A stretch of 64,000 nt of DNA from Stigmatella ashevillena (GTDB taxonomy: Bacteria > Myxococcota > Myxococcia > Myxococcales > Myxococcaceae): the NCBI RefSeq assembly GCF_028368975.1, contig NZ_JAQNDM010000002.1:7558425-7622424 (forward strand), in the 5' to 3' direction. Below, piece by piece: positions 50,787 through 59,023 of this stretch; positions within the stretch are counted from its first letter, which is position 1, and every line of letters starts with the position of its first letter. The position numbers and the translations under genes were made by a program. The notes beneath the pieces were generated by a model. It saw only the letters and a list, made by a program, of their open reading frames with translations, searched no databases and was not told where the DNA came from.

Positions 50787-53700
50787 TCACCCGAAGCTCA
50801 AGGCCTTGAGGTCATGCTGCCAGGCGCTGACTCGGAGCAACCAGGGGCTTTCCGGTATGCCGGGCCACTTCCGGGGCTGTCCCTGGCCCACGCTGCACGA
50901 GAAGGAAAGGACAGAGGAGACAGAGGGCCGTGTCTGGATGAAGCGCAGCACCTCCTGGCTGCTCGTGGGCCAGGCCATGCCGCGCGCCTCGTCCGGGCGG
51001 AAGATCCACGGCGAGAGAAAGGCACGCAGCTCGGCATTGAGCCGCTGGGAAACGCTGAGGGGATCCTGCTTCGCGGCGGCCTTGACGGTGCAGTGGATCA
51101 TCACCGTCTCGTACTGAGGATTGGCCACCTGCACGTCCGCGGAGGCGGGAGCGCGCGCCGCGAGGAAGGAGCGGATCTCCTCCAGGCGGCTGGCCTCGAT
51201 GAAGGGGGGATAGGCGCTGGCGGTGAGGGTGGCCGGGGTGTAGACGCGGGGGCTGACGAGCATCAGCACGGAGCGGGCGCGGGTGCGCTGGAAGCGGCCC
51301 TCCGAGACGCTCACCTGAGGCAGGCAGCGAGCGGAGAACACCCAGGGGAACGCCTCCAGCACGAGCCGCTCATAGTCCCACGGTGTCACCGCGCGGGCCT
51401 TGTGGCGGCAGCGCTCGCTCACACGGGTGTAGAGCGCCGCGATGTCCTCGCCGCGCCGGCCTCCCTGAGAGGGCAGCGGCTGGAGCACCCCGGCGATGGA
51501 CGGGTTGGCCTCTCCGAGCGCCGTGAGGGAGCCGGGCGGCAGGGGCACGTCATACGCAGGATCCCCGAGCGGATTGAGCACGCGCTCGCACCAGGCGGCC
51601 TGGGTGAGCAAGGCCTGGGTCGCCGGATGATTTTCAGGAGCGTCGGTCTGCCCGCGGACCCAGACGAGCCCTGGCGGCTGACCGCTCCAAGGGCTCGTAT
51701 CCTCTGGGAGCAGGAACTGGACGAGGCCCGACTGCCGCAGCCCATTCGTCGCATCGGACACGACGCCCCGCACGGGCTCTTCGCTGATCTGGCCGGATGT
51801 CGGCGCCTCGGCCGGAGCAAGGCGCACCCACCCCTCGGCGGTAAGAGAGGACCAGGAGAGGGTGTCCGGGTTCGGCTCGGAGACGGCTGTCACCGCCGAG
51901 TCTTGGAGCACGAAGAGACAGGAGACCGGGCTCAGCGGCTGAACGCCCCTCAGGCCGAGCAGGAGCGTCCCTCCCGAAGGCAGCGCGGGCAGCAGCGTCA
52001 CCCCCGCTTCCTCGGCGCGTTGCGTGCCCAGGGGGCCGAGATGAAAGAACGCGCCGGTCTCCGGCTGGAGCGGATCCAGCACCTGGTGGGCTTGGTAGTC
52101 CAAGGACACCTCCTCGAGCATGGGCGTGAAGGGGAGGTTGAGCGCCATGGGCAGGGTGCGGGGTTCGTCCTCCTCCGGCTTGTCCTCTTTCGGCATGAGC
52201 TGCTGGGCGTGGGCGAGGGCCAGTGCGACCGCGGCCTGGGGATAGAGGGACTGGCCAAAGCCATACGTCGGCGAGGCGAGGCGCACGCGCAGGACGCCGG
52301 AGTCCGGCAGGGTTCCCAGGTTCATGGACGTGGGGAGAGAGGGGACGGGGACGTTCAGCGTCTGACCTGCGGGAGCGGTGAGGATCCAGGTCGTCTCCGG
52401 ACAGATGGCGGCGCTCCCCTTCGAGAGAAAGAGGCTCACGGGGGACGGATGGCCCTCTGCATCCGGAGGGGGCACGAGGCTGACGCAGGAGGGGAGCTGA
52501 ATATCCTGTCCGGCGAGGGGCGGCTCCACGAGTGGGAGCGTGCTGCCCGTCTGAAAGCACCGCCACTGGCCGCCCCGCCGGTAGTCGATCTGCACCTGGA
52601 AGGACGCGTTCGTGTACACATCCGCGGCGGAGACGTCGGGGCTGTCGGAGACGGCGAGCTGGTAGCCGTTGTAATAGGTGGTGAACCACGAAGGCCCGTC
52701 GTCCTGCACCCCCGGACCCAGGTCCAGCGGCACGGGCAGACTGGCCCACTTCAAGTGCAGGGACAGGCCGCGCAGGGGTTTCAGGAAGAGTTCCCGGCTG
52801 CCCATCAGGAAAGAGGCCCCCAAGGCAGGCGCGTAGCCCAGCGGTGGGAAGGGCCTGCCCGCCACCAAGGGGCCCGTGGAGCTGGCAAGCGAGAGCGTGC
52901 GCAGGCCCCGCACCGAGACGGACACGGCCACCTGCGCGAGCACGGCCTGCGAGAGGCCCGAGCCAGACAGCGACGTCTGTGTTTGGTCAAGCTGGGCCCG
53001 GAGGAGCGGGGGCCCGTCGGGGAATTCAGGGCCGAGGACCGCGGACTGAGCGGGGACAACGGCGGGCTGCGAGGCGTCGAGCGAGAGGGAGAGCGTGAGC
53101 TGCCCATCCGCCCACTCCGCCTGGAGGGTGCCGCAGTCGATCCACCCCGTGAGGCCGCTGAGCTGAACCTGGAAGAAAAGGGGCTGGGTGGGTAAAGGCT
53201 CGGGGGGAGGCGTGAGGGTGAACTCGAGGGTGATGTCCCGCTCGCCACCGCTCAGCTCCAGGAGGGGAGAGGAGAGGGCGAACCCCACCGCCGTGGGCGC
53301 CAGACTGTCCGAGCCAAAGGTGGGGAAGCCCTGAGGCGGTGAGGGAGGACCGTCGGCAGAAGGGGGCACGGGGTCGAACGTGGAGAAGAAGGTCTCTTGG
53401 CCCGGAGGCTCGCCGTTACCGGGTGTCCGCACATACAGCACCGCCACGCGGGCCACGGTCGCGGCATTCACCTGGGTGTCCGCCACCAGGGCGTAGACCC
53501 TGTCCTGCCCCAACGCATCCTTGCCAGCGGCCAGCGCCGTCCCCGCGGGCAGGAAGGTGGCGGGCGCCTCCGGGGTCAGCAGGAAGCTGACCAGGGCCCT
53601 GTCAGGCACGGGGGGCCGGGGGCGCTGCCGCAGCACCTCCTCATAGAAGAAGCGCAACTGCCGCACCGGGAAGGCATTCACCTGCTGCCGGGGGTACTCG

Positions 53701-54395
53701 AGGAGCTGCAGGAACGCCTGAAACAGCGCCACCTGAGGCGCCTGGTTCTGCGGCTGGAGGGCGAGCACCTCGAGCGCCTGCCGGGCGCGCGCGGCCAGAC
53801 GGGTCAGCCCGTCCTCGACGGCCTCCAACGCTGCGGCGGGGCTCTCCTGCCATCCACTTCCAACCCCGCCTCCCTGCCAGACCCCCGGGGCGAACGAGGC
53901 CACCCGAGGCTGCAACTCCGGCGCGGCGGCCAGCAGCGCGGCCAGCACGGGCGCCAGCTTCAACCGGATCGTCTGCTCCAACTCGTGCCGGAACGACACG
54001 GGGGTATTCGCGGGGAGCTTGCGCCACCACCCATCGACGGTGGCGAGCACCGGCACCAGCAGGCCGGCGTAGGCCTTCAACCCGGGCTCCGGCGTGCCCA
54101 CCTCGCGCGTGAGCGCCAGACGTGCGGCTTGTCGGCGCAGCCGGGGCAGCATGAGCCCGGGACGGAACGAGGCCGCCTGCGCGAGCGCGACCTGGACGTC
54201 CGCCTCGAAGAAGGGCGCGAAGCTGCCCTCCTCCTGATTGTCGAAGTTGTAATACTTGAGCAGCGCGGCGAACTGGGCGGAGAACGCCAGCAGCGCCTCC
54301 CGTGGAAGACCCTCCACGGGGGGCGGCGACGTGAGCAGCAGCGGTGAGAGCCGCTCGGTCTGCGCCGTCCCTTCTCTGTCCGTGTCCTGGCTCAT
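50787..54395 (-). CDS. eCIS large baseplate J-like protein (Afp11-like)
   Basis: A 1202-aa baseplate wedge protein. An N-terminal helical part (20-270) has YYNFDNQEEGSFAPFFEADVQVALAQAASF. The middle is beta-rich with Pro/Gly loops. The C-terminal 200 residues hold the recognisable J/gp6 segment RRGEDIAALYTRVSERCRHKARAVTPWDYERLVLEAFPWVFSARCLP, then SAYPPFIEASRLEEIRSFLAARAPASADVQVANPQYETVMIHCTV. It starts eight bases after the gp25 stop. It is large relative to phage J proteins, as is normal for eCIS. It connects spike, gp25 and sheath. Confidence 0.9.
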   Translation of the reverse strand: MSQDTDREGTAQTERLSPLLLTSPPPVEGLPREALLAFSAQFAALLKYYNFDNQEEGSFAPFFEADVQVALAQAASFRPGLMLPRLRRQAARLALTREVGTPEPGLKAYAGLLVPVLATVDGWWRKLPANTPVSFRHELEQTIRLKLAPVLAALLAAAPELQPRVASFAPGVWQGGGVGSGWQESPAAALEAVEDGLTRLAARARQALEVLALQPQNQAPQVALFQAFLQLLEYPRQQVNAFPVRQLRFFYEEVLRQRPRPPVPDRALVSFLLTPEAPATFLPAGTALAAGKDALGQDRVYALVADTQVNAATVARVAVLYVRTPGNGEPPGQETFFSTFDPVPPSADGPPSPPQGFPTFGSDSLAPTAVGFALSSPLLELSGGERDITLEFTLTPPPEPLPTQPLFFQVQLSGLTGWIDCGTLQAEWADGQLTLSLSLDASQPAVVPAQSAVLGPEFPDGPPLLRAQLDQTQTSLSGSGLSQAVLAQVAVSVSVRGLRTLSLASSTGPLVAGRPFPPLGYAPALGASFLMGSRELFLKPLRGLSLHLKWASLPVPLDLGPGVQDDGPSWFTTYYNGYQLAVSDSPDVSAADVYTNASFQVQIDYRRGGQWRCFQTGSTLPLVEPPLAGQDIQLPSCVSLVPPPDAEGHPSPVSLFLSKGSAAICPETTWILTAPAGQTLNVPVPSLPTSMNLGTLPDSGVLRVRLASPTYGFGQSLYPQAAVALALAHAQQLMPKEDKPEEDEPRTLPMALNLPFTPMLEEVSLDYQAHQVLDPLQPETGAFFHLGPLGTQRAEEAGVTLLPALPSGGTLLLGLRGVQPLSPVSCLFVLQDSAVTAVSEPNPDTLSWSSLTAEGWVRLAPAEAPTSGQISEEPVRGVVSDATNGLRQSGLVQFLLPEDTSPWSGQPPGLVWVRGQTDAPENHPATQALLTQAAWCERVLNPLGDPAYDVPLPPGSLTALGEANPSIAGVLQPLPSQGGRRGEDIAALYTRVSERCRHKARAVTPWDYERLVLEAFPWVFSARCLPQVSVSEGRFQRTRARSVLMLVSPRVYTPATLTASAYPPFIEASRLEEIRSFLAARAPASADVQVANPQYETVMIHCTVKAAAKQDPLSVSQRLNAELRAFLSPWIFRPDEARGMAWPTSSQEVLRFIQTRPSVSSVLSFSCSVGQGQPRKWPGIPESPWLLRVSAWQHDLKALSFG

Positions 54396-54403
54396 GGCGG
54401 CCG

Positions 54404-54823
54404 CTAGAGGTTCGTCCCTTCCTGCAAGTACAGCGGATACACGCGGTTGCTCCGGCTGTTCGTCGCGCGAAGGGTGAAGTCCAGGGTGACGAAGAGGATG
54501 CCGTCCAGGGAGCGCTGCGTGTCGAGCTCAATCGCATTCACATCGATGCGGGGCTCCCAGTTCAGGATGGCGGTGCGCAGGATGTCCTTGAACTCGGTGA
54601 GCGTGGTCAGGTCCATCGTCCGGAAAAGAAAACTGCGCACATCGCACCCATACGCAGGCAGCACGATGCGGTCCCCGGGGCGGGTATCGAAGAGGATGCG
54701 CAGGCTCTGATCGATGTCCTCGGCCCCGGCCACCAGCGTCACCGCGTTCGTGCGCTTGTCGAAGGAAGGGGGAAAGGCCCACCCCCGCCCAAGAAATCCA
54801 TCCTCCTCGGGTTGCGCGGCCAT
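54404..54823 (-). CDS. gp25-like baseplate wedge protein (Afp9-like)
   Basis: A 139-aa protein in the GPW/gp25 family. Seen: an RILFDTRPGDRIVLPAYGCDVRSFLF segment and the family's EPR motif in AILNWEPRIDVNAIEL. gp25 nucleates sheath assembly on the baseplate. The ATG at 54823 directly follows the PAAR stop (TAGATG), so translation is coupled. Confidence 0.93.
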   Translation of the reverse strand: MAAQPEEDGFLGRGWAFPPSFDKRTNAVTLVAGAEDIDQSLRILFDTRPGDRIVLPAYGCDVRSFLFRTMDLTTLTEFKDILRTAILNWEPRIDVNAIELDTQRSLDGILFVTLDFTLRATNSRSNRVYPLYLQEGTNL

Positions 54824-55126
54824 CTAACCTCCAATGAGGACGTTGGGGAGTCCCATGATGATCTGCCCTCCATGGGCGGTGTTGTCCCCCATGCGAGCGG
54901 CGGGCCGTCCCGAGATGAGCACCGTGGCCGAGCCCTTGATGATGACATCCGGTGGGCCCACGCACAGGAGGGTGTCTCCCAGCACGGCCGCGGGCAGGCT
55001 GCCGATGAGGACGTTGGGCACGCCCGGCCCGATGATCATCATTCCCACGTGAGGAATGGTGGCGGGCCCCACGGGCGTCTCCATCGGGCACTCGTGCATA
55101 TCGAGCAATCGGGCGGCAGGGGGCAT
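54824..55126 (-). CDS. PAAR-repeat spike-tip protein (Afp10-like)
   Basis: A 100-aa protein made of PAAR repeats: LLDMHECPM, PHVGMMIIGPGVPNVLIGSLPAAVLGDTLLC, SATVLISGRPAARMGDNTAHGG and IIMGLPNVLIGG. Such proteins form the conical zinc-tipped end of the spike and can carry fused effectors; this one has no extension. It is the first gene of the leftward operon, next to the divergent control region. No clear ribosome site precedes ATG 55126. Confidence 0.93.
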   Translation of the reverse strand: MPPAARLLDMHECPMETPVGPATIPHVGMMIIGPGVPNVLIGSLPAAVLGDTLLCVGPPDVIIKGSATVLISGRPAARMGDNTAHGGQIIMGLPNVLIGG

Positions 55127-55207
55127 GGGAGGAGCCTGGGGAGGAAGATGAGACAGACATATACACAGCCCTTCCCCTGGCGCTCAAGCCGCCTCCGGGA
55201 ACGGCGC

Positions 55208-55260
55208 TGACACGTCAAAGCTGTGTCATTGACACGTCAAAAAATCCCATTGACATATCA
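55208..55260. promoter_or_regulatory. Three phased direct repeats between the divergent eCIS operons
   Basis: TGACACGTCA at 55208-55217 and 55230-55239, and TGACATATCA at 55251-55260, are spaced 22 and 21 bp, about two helical turns. Each is an imperfect TGAC-N2-GTCA palindrome, and the stretch around them is AT-rich for this genome. They lie 82 bp from PAAR and 96 bp from the first rightward gene. A regulator binding one face of the helix and controlling both operons is the simplest reading. Confidence 0.6.
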
Positions 55261-55355
55261 ATAAAAAATGAAGTGCGGCTCTGGTGTTGGAAGAAAGACC
55301 ATGTTAGTCATTGCGCCGCTCACGCATTCCTCCTCACCTGGATCGGAAACCGTCA

Positions 55356-57386
55356 ATGGCAGGTACCGACTACGGCCAGCAACTCAGACAGACCCTGGAC
55401 TCTGCTCGCCAGGCCATTATCACCCAGCGCCAGAACTCGACGACGCTCCGTGGGCAGACCGCCGCCACGTTGGGGCATGCCGAGCAGACACTGTCGGTGG
55501 ATGATGAGAACTTCAAGACCGCGCAGGCGGACTATGATCTGGCCGATCAGATCTACAAGATAGCGGTCCAGGGCGGCGTTCTCGTCCAGAACGCGGATGC
55601 CCTGGCCGCGAGGGCCGCGGAAGCCGCCGCGGCAGCCACGGCGGCCATGGCCACCGCGGCCACCAGCGTCAAGGCCTTGGCGGACTCCCTGGACACGCTG
55701 TCCGCCCAGACCGCGGGCGTCTACGCCATCGCCCACAACGATGACAGCCCCACCTCGGTCTCGGAAGTGGCCGAGAAGGCGTTGATCCTGACCACCATCA
55801 CCTCCAACTCGGCGGAGCTTCTCAAGATGTCCGCGCTCGACGCGAACGTGGAGGCTGCGCAGACCACGGCGGCGGCCACCTCGTTGAGTGTCTCCAGCCT
55901 GGGCACGGAGATGATGTCGATGGTGGATCGCTCCAAGGCCCTGCTCGACACCGCTGGGCAGCAACTGGACGCCCGCCGCCAGACTGACACCCAGTCTGTG
56001 CAGTCCGAGAAGGGCGCCCTCCAGGCGTACAACGCCGCCCGGATGGACAACGGCGCGCTGATCACCTCATTGGATGATATCAACTTCATCGCCAATGGCG
56101 CGCTGGAAGCCCACCAAGGCGAGAATGCGCAGCTCCAAGAAGGGACCCTGGCCGCACACCGGAAATTCCTTCCCATCTCTTACGCGCGGCTCGCGGCGAT
56201 GGGGGAGGCGGAGCTCAGCGGTGGTCCTGGCCCCGTCGAGAATCAGCCGACCCTGGGCTTCACCTATTACCTGCTCAACGTGCTCACGCTGCCGCCTGTG
56301 GTCGAGGCCGGTTGTGGCGATCCGTCCATCCTCAGTGCCGATGTCGCGACCAAAGGGTGCCGGTTCTTCGCGGTGCCGCTCGGGGACCTGCCCCTCTTCA
56401 ATTTTGACACCGCGATCAGCCTGATCGCGGCGGCTGCGGCCAAGGGTGGCGACTCGCTCGACAACCCTTCCACCCACACCTGGGTGCCGCTCACGCCGCC
56501 GAACCCTCCCGAGGGAACCCCAGAGGTGAGCACCTTCGAAGGGACCCTCTTCCATGACACCCAGGGCGCTGCGTTGGAGATCGGCCGGTCCTACGCCGTG
56601 TTCGCCTTCCGCGAGCCCATGGCGGGTTATGGCACGGCCCACGCTTCGGACCTCTCGCTGCCAACCGATCCCATCCAACTGGTTTACAAGATTCCGAATG
56701 CCCCAGCAGATGCCACGGTGAAGGTGGAGACCGCGCCAAGCGATAACCAGGCGCTTCCGCTCTTCCAGGTCACCTTCACGCCGGTCAACGGTGACACCAC
56801 CAATCTCACCGCCGAGGCCCGATCGCTCATCATGCGGGCCGATGTCTATCGCACGGTCAATGACGACCTCGACGCGATCGCCAACAGCGTGGGCTCGTCC
56901 AACTACATTTCCCTCACCCCGGGCACAGCGTACATCTACCGGCAGGGTGACACGGATGTCTATGGAGACATCCTCCTCGAGGACACCCACTACGTCTGCC
57001 TTGTGCTCTTGGTGAGTGGTACGGGCACGCCCCCGGGAGGGTTCTTGGTGCCCTCGTCCGTGGACAACACGCCCAATGTCCTCTTGGCGCCCGCCCCCTT
57101 CTTGTACAAGACCAAGGACGATGGTTCCACGGAGGTCACCTCCTTCACCCTCACCGAGCAAGAGCAAGAGAAGGAGCGGGATACTTCGCCGGGTTTACCC
57201 GGGCTGGGCCTCAAAGAGCTTCCCACTCCTGCGCCTGGGACTCAGCCACAGGCCTCAGGCAATCCCACAACGCCGCCCGGCAATCCCACCACACCCCCCA
57301 GCAATCCCACAACGCCGCCCGGCAATCCCACAACGCCGGCAGACAATCCGCCCACCAACTCAGGTGGCGGCACCCAGCAGTCGTAA
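55356..57386 (+). CDS. Unrecognised helical eCIS-operon protein with Pro/Thr tail
   Basis: A 676-aa protein; ATG 55356 with a GGAAA site. Residues 1-250 are strongly helical and Ala-rich (QTLSVDDENFKTAQADYDLADQIYKIAVQGG, ALAARAAEAAAAATAAMATAATSVKALADSLDTL, TLAAHRKFLP), like coiled coils or alpha-pore-forming toxins. Residues about 280-600 are beta-rich with four Cys and aromatic strands. The C-terminal 60 residues contain four NPTTPPx repeats. No signal peptide. No family was recognised. It is first of the rightward structural operon and 15 bp before a second helical gene. Options are cargo, fibre-like surface protein or particle-specific plug. Confidence 0.75.
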   Translation: MAGTDYGQQLRQTLDSARQAIITQRQNSTTLRGQTAATLGHAEQTLSVDDENFKTAQADYDLADQIYKIAVQGGVLVQNADALAARAAEAAAAATAAMATAATSVKALADSLDTLSAQTAGVYAIAHNDDSPTSVSEVAEKALILTTITSNSAELLKMSALDANVEAAQTTAAATSLSVSSLGTEMMSMVDRSKALLDTAGQQLDARRQTDTQSVQSEKGALQAYNAARMDNGALITSLDDINFIANGALEAHQGENAQLQEGTLAAHRKFLPISYARLAAMGEAELSGGPGPVENQPTLGFTYYLLNVLTLPPVVEAGCGDPSILSADVATKGCRFFAVPLGDLPLFNFDTAISLIAAAAAKGGDSLDNPSTHTWVPLTPPNPPEGTPEVSTFEGTLFHDTQGAALEIGRSYAVFAFREPMAGYGTAHASDLSLPTDPIQLVYKIPNAPADATVKVETAPSDNQALPLFQVTFTPVNGDTTNLTAEARSLIMRADVYRTVNDDLDAIANSVGSSNYISLTPGTAYIYRQGDTDVYGDILLEDTHYVCLVLLVSGTGTPPGGFLVPSSVDNTPNVLLAPAPFLYKTKDDGSTEVTSFTLTEQEQEKERDTSPGLPGLGLKELPTPAPGTQPQASGNPTTPPGNPTTPPSNPTTPPGNPTTPADNPPTNSGGGTQQS

Positions 57387-57401
57387 ACCGGAGCGAACAC
57401 G

Positions 57402-58415
57402 ATGGGATACGATCAGGACATCTACAACAAGGTCGGAACGCTCTCCTCCGATGCCTTCGCGGCGACAAGCGCCTATGCGTTGTCCAGCGCCAACAAGCAG
57501 GCGCTCGACAAGCGCGCGGCGGCCTTCAATGTGGATCTCGCCGTGGCTCAGAGCGCCCTGGCCACGGCCCAGAGCAACGCCTCGGCGGCGGCCAATGCCC
57601 AGAAGACGGTCCTTGGCACCATGATCGTGGCCGTGCAGTCGACCCGCCAGGCCATGGTCATCTACATCAAGATCCGCGATGTGCTTGAGCGCGCGTGGAT
57701 CGCCGCACAAGAAGCGGCGATGACAGGCTATGTGGTCTCGGACATGCTCGCTCGGATCACCGCGGCCGAGGGCAAAAACTCGTACATGACGCCCCAACTC
57801 CTGGCGGGTGCGCAGCGTGCGGACGAGAGCGCGGCCACCGCGGCCACCGCGGCCACCACCGCGCTGCAGGATGCGATCACCGCCTTCGTCGACTCCGAGC
57901 GGTCCCTCTGGTCTTCAGCGTTGATCATGGCTGCCATCGTGGACCTCCAGCGCCTCTCGGGAGGCTATCTCAAGCCCGAGGATTCGGACGAGCTGGAAAT
58001 CCCAGACGCCCTCGTTTCAATGCCTTCCGTGGTGGATCTTCGTCTGCTCTCACTGGGCGAGGTCGATGACGCGCTCAAGAAGTGGCTGTACGCGCTCATC
58101 GTTGGCAATACCCCACCGTACCCCGAAGACCAGTACAAGAACATGCCGCTGGACGAGGTGGTCAAGGTGCTGATGCCCGCGGCGTCCGGTGAAAAGCCAG
58201 ACCACACCTACCCCGATAACTATGTCCCGGGGCTTCTGCCCCTGATGACAGGGGTCAATACCACGGCTGCCCAGAGGGCGCAGCTTCTCCAGAAGGCGAC
58301 GACGGAGGCCACGATCGATCAGTCGCTGGCGAATCAGGATCTGGCGCAGAAGAAGGCCACATTGGATGCCATCCAGAGCGCCCTCGCCGCAGCCAATCAA
58401 GCCGTCGGCGGCTGA
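57402..58415 (+). CDS. Unrecognised helical eCIS-operon protein
   Basis: A 337-aa protein; ATG 57402 with GGAGCG upstream. Mostly helical: FAATSAYALSSANKQALDKRAAAFNVDLAVAQSALATAQSNASAAANAQ, a semi-hydrophobic helix pair (TVLGTMIVAVQSTRQAMVIYIKIRDVLERAWIAAQEAAMTGYVV), and a C-terminal helix QAVGG-terminated. The middle has a polar loop (GYLKPEDSDELEIPDALVS). No cysteine and no signal peptide. The Ala-rich helices resemble the N-terminal part of the preceding 676-aa protein, so the two may pair. No known family was identified. Confidence 0.75.
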   Translation: MGYDQDIYNKVGTLSSDAFAATSAYALSSANKQALDKRAAAFNVDLAVAQSALATAQSNASAAANAQKTVLGTMIVAVQSTRQAMVIYIKIRDVLERAWIAAQEAAMTGYVVSDMLARITAAEGKNSYMTPQLLAGAQRADESAATAATAATTALQDAITAFVDSERSLWSSALIMAAIVDLQRLSGGYLKPEDSDELEIPDALVSMPSVVDLRLLSLGEVDDALKKWLYALIVGNTPPYPEDQYKNMPLDEVVKVLMPAASGEKPDHTYPDNYVPGLLPLMTGVNTTAAQRAQLLQKATTEATIDQSLANQDLAQKKATLDAIQSALAAANQAVGG

Positions 58416-58430
58416 GCAGAGGACACGTGA

Positions 58431-58967
58431 GTGATTGGGACCGCCCTGAGCTTCGTCTGTGGCAAGCTCAACACCTACTTTCGCGACGCCCAGCACGACT
58501 CGCGCGACGTGGTGTCCCTCTGCCCCCCCGAGGGGCACGCGGCGGCCTCCACCCACGAACTCACCAACCGCATCCTCTTTTCGCTCTGCAACGTGCTCCA
58601 GGAGACCACGCTGCGCAACCAGCTCCCCCCCAAGAGCACGTCCTCCGCTAACAGGCCGTCCCGGGCGCCCCTCTCCATCAACCTCCACGTCGTCTTCTCC
58701 GCCAATTACACAGACTATGTGACGGGGCTCGATTTCCTCTCCGACGTGCTCTCCTTCCTTCAGGCCATGCCCGTGTTCGATCACCAGAACTCCCCCGATC
58801 TGAATCCGCGCATCCAGAAGCTTGCCTTCTCCATGGTCAACCTCGACTACGCGCAACTGAGCAATCTCTGGAGCATGTTGCGCGTCGAGTACCGGCCCAG
58901 TGCCCTGTATGAGCTGCGCATGTTGACACTCCCCCAGCCCTGGCCCTCGTCCTCTCCGTCCGGGTGA
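58431..58967 (+). CDS. DUF4255 tail-cap/terminator protein (Afp16-like)
   Basis: A 178-aa protein; GTG 58431 with GAGGA upstream. It shows the DUF4255 (Pvc16 N-terminal) pattern: a start helix VIGTALSFVCGKLNTYF, then VSLCPPEGH, INLHVVFSANYTDYVTGLDFLSDVLSFLQAMPVFDHQNSPDL, and LWSMLRVEYRPSALYELRMLTLP. Cap proteins terminate tube and sheath polymerisation. Here it precedes the sheath gene, whereas in Afp it closes the operon. Confidence 0.88.
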   Translation: MIGTALSFVCGKLNTYFRDAQHDSRDVVSLCPPEGHAAASTHELTNRILFSLCNVLQETTLRNQLPPKSTSSANRPSRAPLSINLHVVFSANYTDYVTGLDFLSDVLSFLQAMPVFDHQNSPDLNPRIQKLAFSMVNLDYAQLSNLWSMLRVEYRPSALYELRMLTLPQPWPSSSPSG

Positions 58968-59023
58968 GCCCGCCGCGATTCTGAACGTCCCTCCACCCGT
59001 CTCCCTCCTTTCCTCCTGACCCC

